Assembly: GCF_052324685.1 (NCBI RefSeq)
Contig: NC_135214.1
Location: forward strand, 29,988,206 to 30,052,205
Source of the DNA: Brachyhypopomus gauderio
Lineage: Eukaryota > Chordata > Actinopteri > Gymnotiformes > Hypopomidae
DNA: 64,000 nucleotides
Reading direction: 5' to 3'
The position numbers were made by a program, and so were the translations under genes. Under the pieces are notes generated by a model. It saw nothing but the letters and a program-made list of their open reading frames with translations. It was not told the origin of the DNA and searched no databases. Below, one piece after another: positions 1-10,920 of this stretch. Position 1 is the stretch's first letter, and each line of letters starts with the position of its first letter.

Positions 1-710
1 TCGTTAACGTAACACTTGTGTCTGCGGGCTCGTTTATGGGTCGCTTGACCGTGTTACGGTTCTCCTCAGAAACCCCGGAGTCGGCTAACCCTGTGGCTCC
101 CGTTGAACTCCGAATAAACTCTGCTCTGCTGAATTAATTTTAGCTAGCTAGACGGGCAACTACAGAGCTAACTAGCTGGCTAGCTAAGCAAATTCCGTGT
201 CAAAGTCAACACAGACTTGGCCAGACGGCTAGCGGGCTAACCGCTCAGCTAGCGCGCCAGTTAGTAGCGCCTCAACTTTTGAGGCTTTTAGTGTCTGAGA
301 TTAATACAGTGCTATTTGGGTTATATTTTCAACTAGCTGGTAGCTAGCGTGTCAGTACAAGTTTAAGGTCAGCCTTGGCTTTGAAACATTACTGTTAGTG
401 TTTTTAAAATGTGTATTATTTATTTTTTTATTTAACAGATATTTTATTTTTTTTGCAGCGTTATTTTCTGTTGTAGTTAGACCGCTTTACTTGAGTTAAA
501 TATTGGATCACGGGATTGGGACAGTGTTGCACTAAGGCCGAGATCACACAAGATATATTTTCCCCACATATGATCAGAACATTGAAAGTCATTTGGAATA
601 ATGACCGTGTAGTTAATATGATGGAAACATACAGAAATCCTTGTGTTGGCTTAAATCGTGAGTGCTGTTTCCCTGATGTTTTAATAACTTAAGGAGCTAT
701 CAAGTTCAAG
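1..710 (+). other. Candidate 5' flank / noncoding first exon of ppard
   Basis: No protein-coding exon is visible here. A good splice donor (AAG followed by GTAAGC) lies at 710/711, so a 5' untranslated exon of ppard could end at 710. The first 350 bases are rich in short CTAGCTAG-type runs and moderately GC-rich, which would suit a promoter-proximal region, but I see no clear TATA box or CpG island. This is an inference from one donor site and position; the transcript start cannot be fixed from sequence alone. Confidence 0.25.
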
Positions 711-839
711 GTAAGCGATCCTTTTCAAGTTTCAAGGTGGTTTTGCCATGCTGACCTAGTCAGGGTTCAATTTTAAAAAGTTACTTTCACAAACTTTTAA
801 AACAGAACACAGGCAAATAAATTGCTTTTTAACAGTTCA

Positions 840-1500
840 GAGGCCCTGATTGATGAGATTCTGGTAATAATGTCTCCCCACGTCCATAATCTAGGAGTTA
901 TTTTTCACCCCACACTCTTATTTGACGTTCATATGAATTCTGTAGTTAAGAGCATGTTTCCATTTTAGTAATATCACTCATCGCTGATCATCCCTAAATC
1001 AAGCTGAGACAGAAGCAGTTGTGTAAGCATTAGTGACTTCATGTATAGATTTCTGCATTGTTTCTCTATCTGGATCCTTTGCAAAATGTTCAAGAGGTTA
1101 TAGTATATACAAAATGCAGTTGCTAGAGTCCTCACCTACCCTATGAAAATGGACCATTTCACCCCTGTCCTTCAGAGTTTATACTGGTTATATATTACAT
1201 TCAGTGTTCAGTACAAGGTTCTTCTTATTACATATAACACTTTGAACAGCCTGTCTCTTATTACTTGGTTGAACTTCTTCATCCAAGTGTCTCATGCTGT
1301 ATCTTCAGAACATAAAATGTTGGCCATCTTCATGTTACAATATGGGTGGACAATAATTTAGTGTAGGTGCTCCCAAATTATGGAATATTCTTCCCAAGTC
1401 TACACGGGATGCCTCCAGTCTCCCCTTGCTTACGTCTTTGTTACATGATTAATTATTTGAGTTGGAGCAAATTTGTATAGACCTGCTTGAGATCTACATT
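840..1500 (+). mobile_element. Degenerate L2/Rex1-like LINE, 3' part of reverse transcriptase ORF
   Basis: Broken reading frames give the typical end of a fish L2/CR1/Rex1-type reverse transcriptase: a 'NLGVIF' motif near 890, a QNA-VARVLT-like stretch near 1110, 'DHFTPVLQSLYWL' near 1150 (usual form DHITPVLxSLHWLP), then an 'APKLWN'-like segment near 1370. Stops and shifts interrupt it, so it is an old dead copy. It lies in the presumed first intron or 5' flank of ppard. The clade is assigned from recalled motifs only. Confidence 0.6.
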
Positions 1501-1558
1501 ATTCAAATGTATTTTTGCACTTTATTGAAACAAATTTATTAAAGTTTTAAGTAATAAT

Positions 1559-1576
1559 GGGGGGGGGGGGGGGGGG
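1559..1576 (+). repeat. Poly-G tract (18 G)
   Basis: An uninterrupted run of G, just past the 3' end of the LINE remnant and on the sense strand of ppard. The length is likely polymorphic and prone to sequencing error. Confidence 0.9.
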
Positions 1577-2576
1577 TGAGTGGTTGGATTTATGCCATCT
1601 TGATGACACTAGTGGTACTCCCTTAGCCCAGAAGTGAGGGTTAAAGTGTAGTTCACTTAGAAGTTATATTTAAATTACTCATTAATTCTGGATTTAGAAA
1701 CAGACTACACACTCTATGAGTAAGTAATCTCTGTGGTTAGTAGTCTAGATCGTTCAGGTAAACCTGCCGGTCTAGCCAGTCGTGGCTTGCAGTTGTCCTG
1801 GGGCTCGGATCCACACTACCCTATAATATATTCTCTGGAATGTTGAGGGATTTGATATTAAACCATTTAGTGTTTGAAAAAGGTTTTTTTATTTATCTCT
1901 ACATGGATTTGAAGTGGGTTGATTGGTAACTCGAGTGTAATCATGTCACATTCACAGGTTCAACCAAACTGTCAAGGATAATACAAAGCAAATTCTATTT
2001 CTTCAAATATCTTACTTTTTTGTTCATATTACAGCTCCTATTATAATAACAAAATGAGTTTGAAAGTTTACAGAATCTTTTAGTAAAGTGGCACAAATTT
2101 TAAATAGAAAAATCAGTATTTGCCTTTCTGGATTTCTGTTGCTGTGCTACTTAAGAAAAGCTTTAATTCCAGGTAGGCCTGCAATACTCATTTGACAAAT
2201 CTGACCAACATCTTTCTTGTGCATGTAATGTTCTAGTTTATGGAAAACAATTGTTTCACAGCTGAAAATGGAAACATTGAACATGAATCCCATATCATCA
2301 GAGAAGATCAGTCAGGTCTTATTGACGCAAGTCATCCATAATAAGTTGTGCTGGTGCTGAAATTATTTATAGTGTTCTTGCATATTTTTTTAAATCTTGT
2401 AGTAGGCTTATAAATATGTTCCTCTTTTTATTAGTCAAAATATACACCTTAATATTCACTGAACACATAATACTCCAGAAAATTCTGTACTGAATTTATC
2501 AGACTATTACAAACTATCTTTCAGTTGTTTCTTCTCTTGTCTTGATTGTCAGCAGGGTGGCCACAATAGCCATAGG

Positions 2577-2597
2577 ATGGAGGGTGAGGAACTTTAG
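2577..2597 (+). promoter_or_regulatory. Short upstream ORF in ppard 5' leader
   Basis: An ATG opens a six-codon frame (MEGEEL, then TAG) that ends 21 bases before the ppard start codon. A likely splice acceptor (GTCAG) ends at 2552, so this uORF would lie in the mature leader of the first coding exon. Its first residues resemble those of the main ORF (MEGDEQ). Translation of the uORF is not shown by the sequence. Confidence 0.4.
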
Positions 2598-2618
2598 CAG
2601 GCTGCCAGAGAGAGAGTC

Positions 2619-5600
2619 ATGGAGGGGGATGAGCAAGCTACTTCAACAGTGAAAGGTGAAGGCCCGGTGGAGCCAACCATGGCGGAGGAGACCGTGGCAC
2701 TGACTGAGCTTATGGAAGACCAGCCGTCACCCCAGGCTGAGAACCGCTTACCTCGCATCACTGTGGACACAACCTGGTTGACCGTTCAGGAGGGAGAGTT
2801 GACTTCCTCTGACTGTGGAGGTACCTCAGACCTTCAGGAGCTGGGCTCTGCCTCAGCAGATGGGGAGGGGGAGGGCAGCGAGGCATCGGACACTCCAGGA
2901 AAGGGGGTGTCACCCCTCGGCAAGAAACCATGGGATGCAAGTCTTCAGAATGGGGATGAAGTGGAGAAGGATAAACGGCAGAGGAACAGTAGTTCTCCTG
3001 TCACAGCTAGCTCATTCCCAGGTAAAAAAAAAAAAAAAAGACCTGGATTTGATCATGTCCAAAAAAAAAATACAGGAGCCATGCTATACCGGGTGAAGTG
3101 GGCACTGTACATGTGTACCATAAAGGCATATAAAAAATATATATAATTTACCAAATAGTTAGTGGCTGCATTGGAGCTGAAGTCTTCCTTGCTGCCTTGT
3201 AATATAGGATGTTCATGGTTACACTTGTAATGTTATGATGATGGTAATGGTAGTTAGGATTAGTGCAATTCTAAATCACTATGCTTTGCTTTCCCCAGAT
3301 TTTGTGTTGTTGAGACTTGCCTGAAAACTGCTGTGCAGTTGATGGTAGGCTGGTTGAACCAGGCTTGCCCAGTTGTTTCTCAGATATCCAAATTGAGAAT
3401 TAAAGGGCACATAATATGAAAACACAACTTTCTGTGCTTGCACACATGCATTAGAGTATCTGGAATGCCTGACTGAAATCAGACAGCCCAGTCAGATCCT
3501 TCACTGCTGCCTACATCAGAAGGCATGGGGGGGGGGGGGGGGGTAGTATTCAGATTAGGCTCCCTAATACACATCACTAAAAGAGACAATTAGAATGATA
3601 CCACCCCCATCTGAGTATCTCCACCCATGGCTGGGGAACTACCTACCTTTATGAAGGTGCAGGTTTTTTTTCCCTTGCAAACACTTCACCCGCTATGGGA
3701 GTTATGTCAAAGCTAACAGATAAGCAGAAGAAGTGCTGTGTTCTTGGCTGCACAGACCAGTGCACAATGCTACATCAGCCTTCACCCTTGGAGTACAGGA
3801 AGTCTTAGTGGTCATCTTTATTTTTGGATGGCAGTGACCCAGCTACAGTTGGCAAAAAAATTATAATAAAACTGTGTGCTGACAACTTACAACCTGTTTC
3901 AGTCCAGTGCGTGTAATTAGGGTTAGGGATACATACTAAAAGATAGCACTAGCAGTACCAGTTCATGGCAAAATTGTTAACTGTTTTAAAGTAGTTTTTA
4001 ATTATTTAAAAAAAAAATTCTCTCTGTCCATTTTGCATCAGCTAACACTTTCTAGAACATTATTGGTGTTATTCGTGACCAGATCCACAGTCACATTTAT
4101 AACATTGATTAAAACGAAGTTCACCTTGCAAACATTCAAAAAAACCAATGTGCAAATGACGTGAGAGTAAGAGTTGGCAAACTTACTTAGTGGTCCATGT
4201 ATTCCATGAGTGTGTTTTTTTTTATTTAATGTCTAAGTTGAAAGGAATAACGTAGGATAAATGTTTAGTGACACTAGCATGTTGCTCTATGGAAAAATGT
4301 ACTTTACATCCATCTGTAACTTGACACGACGACTCATTTTTCAGTGTGAAATGTGCTAGAATGAGCAGAGAGCTGACCTCTGAGAAAAGTGGTTGGTGTT
4401 TGGCCCTTGTGGTATTTTGAAGTATCCGACATTTCATTATGTCGCAGTTCCCCAAGGAATTGTGCTAACTCGCAGAGGTGCTATAATAGGTCTTTTCTAC
4501 ACATAAGATAAAGCCATATCAATAGGATTGTTCCAGTAACACTCTCCCTGCTCTGACTCAGACCCATTGCAGACCTCTTCCCTCTCGCTGTCTGATCACT
4601 TGCGGCTGGGCCGGGACGACGCTGATGCCGGGGGACTGAGCGTGGAGTGCAGGATATGTGGGGACAAAGCTTCGGGATTTCACTACGGCGTGCACGCCTG
4701 CGAGGGCTGTAAGGTACCAGCCTCAGTTCACTGCTCCTTAGCTCACAGCGCTACCAGTTGAAGCGAAATGCACTGAACAGTCAACTACACTTAGGTTTCT
4801 GAACCTTTGGACAAACCCAAAGGGCAACAACCAAACTGCCTTCCCTAGCTTGACACTGCCAGTATTCTGGTGACACTATAAAACCAATCTTATATAATCT
4901 ACATAATGTCCAGTATAACTGGTTGTAAGCTATTTATGTCTAGCCCTAAAATTTCTAGAAATTGTTGTGTTTGTGAACAGTGTCTTTTAAGCTGCAAGGA
5001 CGTTTAGCAAACATTTGTGAAGAGACGGACAAGATCTCACCTTTTACAAACTTCTCATTTTAAAATGCTGAACCTTAACCATGTTGGGTTAATGATTTTT
5101 TCCCTTAAACATGCTGGGCCCATATTTGTACACGCTTGTAACCGTTAATTAATTATAGATCAGTTAATATATTAGCATGTTTTGGAACATGTACATTGAG
5201 GTACATTAATTGTTTGCCATTTCATTTTATTATATATCATGTGTTAATGTTAACTGTTAACACTGAACAGGGATAGATAAAAATAATGTTTTATAAAAGT
5301 CATGCTGAAATTTAGGTCATTTGTGTTTGTGGTGTTGACATTATGATCCAGTGGTTTAGTTAGTATTCAAGCTTTGGTATCCTGTTGATTCTTACAAACA
5401 TTTTTACCTGATGTGGCTTTCTGGCTTCCAGGGATTTTTTAGACGCACCATTCGTATGAAGCTGGAGTACGACCGCTGTGAGCGCGCTTGCAAGATCCTA
5501 AAGAAGAGTCGCAATAAGTGTCAGTACTGCCGCTTCCAGAAGTGCCTGAGTCTGGGCATGTCCCACGACGGTGAGGACCCCTCAGTCACACGATTGAATT

Positions 5601-8600
5601 AACATCACAAACCACAGATGTTTGAACTATTACGAAAAGTGGAACTCCCTGATCTGGAGTTTGCAGATGCATGATTTCGTTCATATTTAGTTTTTAATTT
5701 ACAATCCTTTATAATCCTGTGCTTCATGCACTTTTAAATGTTTTGGAACATGCTAAATAATATGTGACAGTGTTAAGGAGCAGTGCTGCTCAGAATGGGT
5801 TGGCAGCTGGCCGTTGACGTGCTACTGCCCACACTGCTGCTCCTCCTGCCCAACACCATGTTTTCATGGTTGGGAGTACACTGTAAAACAAAATGACTAC
5901 CTAAACCCTGTTTACAACACCACAGCTATTCGGTACGGGCGCATGCCTGAAGCAGAGAAGAAGAAACTCGTGGCTGGGTTACTGGCGGGAGAGAAGACCG
6001 TGCTGAGCCCCGGACGCTCCGATCTCAAAACTTTGGCCAAGCATGTAAATACAGCCTACCTAAAGAACCTCAACATGACCAAGAAAAAGGCACGCAGCAT
6101 CCTCACTGGCAAGACCAGCTCCACTACGGTATTTATACCTTTGGACTACACTATATGTAGGGCACACTGAACTTATCTGAAGCCTCTGTTTATTTCAGAT
6201 AAAACAAAAATAGGTCAGGACGTTTGTGCACTAAGGATTGAAGTTAAGTCAAACTGATGTGGTGTCGATGTTCTGAAGTTACATTGCCAAAGAGATTTTA
6301 TTTTTAAACAAAATATGACTTGTGGTTATTGTATTACTTGGTGGTCGTTTGGGGTGTAATGATGCACGGTGCTCACGATTTGATACGAATCACGATGCTA
6401 GATTCTCAATTTTAATCACAAACAATTTTTTTAAATAATTTTTTTATTGTTGTATAATATTTAAACAGAAATGTTAATTTCTGAAAATTTCTGAAAAATT
6501 AGAAAATTTATTTCAATTAAAAGAAATTAGAAGCAGAAGTTTACAATTGTAAATAAAATGTCCTGTAAACAAAATACATCATATTTTAATTAACCAATTG
6601 AAAGCATTACTTTATTTTAGAAGCATGCAGAAGCACAGAATACTGTGCTAAAATGAAACCAATTTTTTATTCCCCTGCAATTGGTTTATAACCTGCTATT
6701 GCATGTGCCATTGTAACAGCTTCTCTGGGGGTCAAATGTGACCTCTCGTGTTCAAACAATGCAAGTGCATTAGACAAAACAACACAGTTTCGGCCATTGC
6801 ATTGGAGTGCAGTCACATTTCTGTATCGCAATGATTTGTCTCGATGCATCGTTACACCCCTAGGGGTCATGCATGCTTGAATGCACTCCTTTGTATATAA
6901 GTCATTTGTGTGATATTTTTATATATATATATATATATTTATTTTAACTGACGTATTAAATTTTTTTTGCTTACAGCCCTTTGTGATTCATGATATGGAT
7001 TCACTGTGGCAAGCCGAGAATGGTTTAGTCTGGAACCAGCTGAATGGTGTACCTCCAAATAAAGAAATTGGAGTCCATGTTTTCTACCGGTGCCAGTGCA
7101 CCACAGTGGAAACAGTTAGAGAGCTCACAGAGTTTGCCAAAAATATCCCCGGCTTTGTAGATCTCTTCCTTAATGATCAGGTATACATAACATTATAATC
7201 ATCTTTTCTGTGCTAAGATTCTTAAGTGGGGGATTAGCTGAGTAGCTTTTCACAACACTTATCACAATTCTAGATCTCAGTTGCATGGCAATTGGAGCAA
7301 AACGTAATGTCATGGTCATATTTTGAGCATAGCGTGCTATATGGTACTGTGTACATTCCCTATCCTTCTCCTCTCTCAGGTAACCCTATTAAAGTACGGT
7401 GTTCATGAGGCCATTTTTGCCATGCTGCCATCTCTAATGAATAAAGATGGACTCCTGGTATCTAATGGCAAAGGCTTTGTGACGAGAGAGTTTTTGCGAA
7501 GCCTACGCAAGCCCTTCAGTGAAATTATGGAGCCCAAATTTGAGTTTGCGGTGAAGTTCAACGCCTTGGAGCTGGATGACAGTGATTTGGCTCTGTTTGT
7601 CGCAGCCATCATCCTGTGTGGAGGTGAGAGTTGATCGAGTGTCAAGTGTTGTGGTCATGGCTTAATGTGAGTTTTAGGTGATAATAGGAGAATTCTGGGC
7701 TCATACTGTAGTGGGGAAAGTTTGATCTAATAAGATTTCTGTATGTGTTAAAGGCCTTCAGTGCCGATCATGCTGTCTTCTCTCTTGCCATTGTGTTACC
7801 CGTGTGAGCACCCCTAGTGTGAAGATTAGGTGGCCACTCATAGTTGTGGCCTGTAGATAGAATGTTCTTCACTCCCCATGTATCTAAGCAGCAAGGACAC
7901 CATGCATGATGTGGGGAAGCAGAACATCTCAACCTGACGCTTCCCCATCCAGGGAGGGGGAGCACTGACGTCATAACAATCACAGTGGTCAGGAGTTGGC
8001 GGCCTATGGAGCCCATTCCAGAATGGGCACATGGGACCATTTACAGTAGCATGCAGAAGACCAAACTATAGTTCTGTGTTTGCATAATTGGTTGCCAAAC
8101 TAGTGCTATAATAGTATAATCTGATTAAGTGATTCCAAAAAAACAGACTTCATATATCATTACTGAACATGACTCGCATACATTTCTTAAAGCATTTAAA
8201 GCATTCTGCATTCATTACTCACTGACGTTAACTACACACGTGCACTTTGTTCGGTCTGCCACGCGTGCACAAACACAAGCTATTCATGTTTAGTATGCAA
8301 CCCGCACATCTAATCTAATAGAATTTCAGAATATTCCAAAAGTGGTGCCTTCCTACTGGAAATGTAAACCACAGCATATGGCTCTGTGCTCCTTGTGTAG
8401 ACCGTCCAGGACTCATGAATGTGATGCAGGTAGAGCAGATCCAGGACCGCATCCTCCAGGCTCTGGACCAGCACCTGCAGGTCCACCATCCGGACTCGCT
8501 TCATCTCTTCCCCAAACTACTGCAGAAAATGGCTGACCTCCGACAGCTGGTCACAGAGAACGCCCAGCTGGTTCAAATGATTAAAAAGACGGAATCTGAG

Positions 8601-8648
8601 ACCTCTCTTCATCCACTTCTACAGGAAATCTACAAGGACATGTATTAA
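2619..8648 (+). CDS. ppard: Peroxisome proliferator-activated receptor delta
   Basis: Ligand-activated nuclear receptor that pairs with RXR on DR1 elements and controls fatty-acid oxidation genes. Coding exons: 2619-3021, 4562-4713, 5432-5570, 5926-6128, 6977-7180, 7380-7623, 8401-8648; phases join cleanly to about 530 residues. The two-zinc-finger DNA-binding domain starts at Cys164 ([20 protein letters not shown]) with P-box CEGCKGFF split between exons 2 and 3. The hinge has [13 protein letters not shown]. The ligand-binding domain runs from PFVIHD to the AF-2 helix ([10 protein letters not shown] at the C-terminus). [13 protein letters not shown]-type helix sequences and LMNV fit delta better than alpha or gamma. 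The N-terminal A/B region (about 163 residues, acidic) is much longer than the human one. The ligand-binding exon is split by a short intron at DQ/VTLL. The start is the first ATG of the long frame after a likely acceptor at 2552. Whether it is the a or b fish copy is not resolved. Confidence 0.95.
3527..3543 (+). repeat. Poly-G tract (17 G)
   Basis: Homopolymer in ppard intron 1 of the coding region, on the sense strand. It could form a G-quadruplex in DNA or pre-mRNA. Confidence 0.9.
6351..6860. mobile_element. Nonautonomous DNA transposon (MITE), hAT-like ends
   Basis: The ends are inverted: GGGGTGTAATGATGCA at the left and the complement of GGGGTGTAACGATGCA at the right. The interior is AT-rich with no transposase. 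The element sits in ppard intron 4, between the hinge exon and the first ligand-binding exon. The GGGGTGTAACG end is common in fish hAT-type MITEs (recalled). No clean target-site duplication is visible, so the exact limits may be off by a few bases. Confidence 0.6.
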
Positions 8649-8809
8649 GTGTTCTCAGTGAAGACTAAGCTCGCATCCTGAACCAAGACATGTAAATTGT
8701 ATGCAGGTCTTGTACACATGGTGCTGTAGACACCTTATGATTTTTATATAGACTTCCACAAATACTGTGTTGGACAAAAAATATTTGGGGTTTTTTGTTT
8801 CTTTTAACT

Positions 8810-8815
8810 AATAAA
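8810..8815 (+). terminator. Poly(A) signal candidate for ppard
   Basis: AATAAA lies about 160 bases after the ppard stop codon. Further AATAAA motifs at 9308 and near 9890 could give longer 3' UTRs. No choice can be made from sequence alone. Confidence 0.5.
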
Positions 8816-9921
8816 TGGTTTTTTGACCAGTTGATCAGTTTCCACCTGGTCACAGGTTCAGCAGCACTGCAGTATACCCCAGAATATAATGCTATACTTT
8901 AAAAGTGTATCGTGTACACCATTTTTCACTTTATTATTATGATTAATTAGACTTGACTAGGAGGATTCATGTCCTGTTTGTTCAAGGCTGCCACAACTAA
9001 ATGGACATTTCCAGACTTCCAGACTTTTTTTAAGGTTTCTTGTAATCATGACTACAAGTATTTGACTCAGTCCCATGCTATTGTGTTACATGGCATGGGA
9101 CATTGTTTGGGATTAAAGCTTGCCTGAATGATTGCTAGTTGCATTTTCACCATTGATCGATTCCCTTTAAAAGGATTATTACTGACTAACTGACCTGGTA
9201 CCAAGATATCTATGTGTACTTAGCTACATCAGAATATTGCCTTAATTTGACTATTGTCTGTATTTTGATATATCCCTGAGGAGTGGCATACTTTTATTTG
9301 CTGAAAGAATAAAAGTCCATGCCACAGTCAAAAATATTCTGAGGTTCAATATGTATGTCAGATCACATTAATAAGCTAACCTATTCATCCAGTGCTATTT
9401 ACTGAAAGCCTCTCATATTTGTAGCGGTTTGATTTGGATTGCCTTATATATATTTTATTTAGTAAAGGAATGGTTTGTTTTAAAACTAAGTATAGATTCT
9501 TCACTAGTAGTAAAGATGTATTCTCTTAAAATGTTCTTCCAATGTCATGTATGAGTTTTTGTGTATGTGTAAAAGCTTGACACATATTGTTCTAAAAGCT
9601 AATTTTACTTATTTAGCCCATTCAGTATCTATTACAAAACTCACTTGTCAAATTGATGAGTCTCTAGTGAATAGCACAATCAAAATTGATATTTGGTTAA
9701 AAGCACTGTATTTTCATGTGGGAGTCTTTATTCTGGAACAAATGGTGTGAAGAGTACAAATAGTTTTAATGACCAATGATTTTAATATTTTTGATTAAGG
9801 TGGCTCGGAATGAAATTCTGTTGAAAACAAAACATTTTTTCATGTTCATTTATTTTTATCCTCTCAAAACCCAAACAATTTTTTAGATTAAATAAAGTTG
9901 TTTTTTCTTTTCTTTTTTTCT

Positions 9922-9923
<2 letters not shown>

Positions 9924-9955
<32 letters not shown>
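9924..9955 (+). repeat. Poly-G tract (32 G)
   Basis: A pure run of 32 G preceded by a T-rich, TTTC-containing stretch. It lies downstream of all ppard poly(A) candidates except possibly the last. Such a run is G-quadruplex-prone and its length call is unreliable. Confidence 0.9.
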
Positions 9956-9956
<1 letters not shown>

Positions 9957-10920
9957 CAGGCCTACTATCTGTTAAAATATATACATATGCTGTTGCTGTA
10001 AAACTGAACGTCACAGTATAAATATCTGAAGTATTTGAATGTCAGATACTATTAACATGCTTTCAAGCAAGGTGCACTAATACTGGTTTTCAAGTCCTTT
10101 ATACTTGCCAGTAGTAAGTGGGCCGGCTCATGTCAATCTCTATTTTGGGCCGATTGGGAGGGAAAAATAATTTTGGGCCGGATTTGGGCATGAAACTCCC
10201 GGGCAGAAAAAAGGGCCCACTCCGGCCTTGATGTGACCTATCAGCCATATGAGGGCATGACCTGAGTAGTGTTTTTTTAAATTATTATTTAGGCCCTTTA
10301 CCGTTGATAAAATACTTTTTTTTCCTCGTTATGTGGATGTACTGAGGTTGTGCGCTCTGCTGTGTCCTGTACATGCTTATACTAGCGCTATGTCCTGGAT
10401 TTTAGCAGGCAATTGTTCCTTTGCCACTCCTTATTGGGGTGGGACTCTAACTTAGACGCTACAGAGCCAATCGGGCCAATCGATTAAAAGTCATTTTAAT
10501 TGGCAAGTCCGCGTCTTAACAATTAAATTCATCTGCGTTTAATGGTCTTCGCTTGCGTCAGAGACCAAGGAACGGGCAACCAAATGGAGAATACGCGACT
10601 GACCGAAGATGTTGTATGCAGGTAAGAACGTTTTTTTAAAAAAGAAAAGAAAAGCAGAAAAGTGTATATAGCGCAGAAAGAAACAAGGTGTCTGAAAAGC
10701 ACCGGCTATTAACCCAATTCTGGTCATTTCGTTTAACACACGTAAGAGTTTAATATTATGTATCTAGAACTTTTTCTATTTTTTTAACATCGTCGATTGG
10801 TCGAAGCTGCGTGACGTAGCCTCGTTCCGCGCTTCCCGTCTTCAAAACGAGGCTCGATCCGGCTCGCGAGCTGAGGCGTCAGTCGGTCGTTAGTTGGTCG
10901 CCTAGTTTCAAACAGCTGTC

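Larger units (their letters stand above)
8649..10920 (+). other. ppard 3' UTR and ppard-mkrn4 intergenic region
   Basis: No further coding exon is visible. The first part is probably ppard 3' UTR. A 32-G run fills 9924-9955. A GC-rich block near 10110-10240, with repeated GGGCCGG and GGGCCCACT motifs, looks like a fragment of a dispersed repeat whose family I cannot name. The last 120 bases before 10921 are richer in CpG and are probably the mkrn4 promoter and leader. Confidence 0.5.

Noticed and set aside
7966-7973. Perfect CRE-like TGACGTCA in a ppard intron
   Set aside because: A single 8-base match inside a probable dispersed repeat segment; not enough to call a regulatory site.
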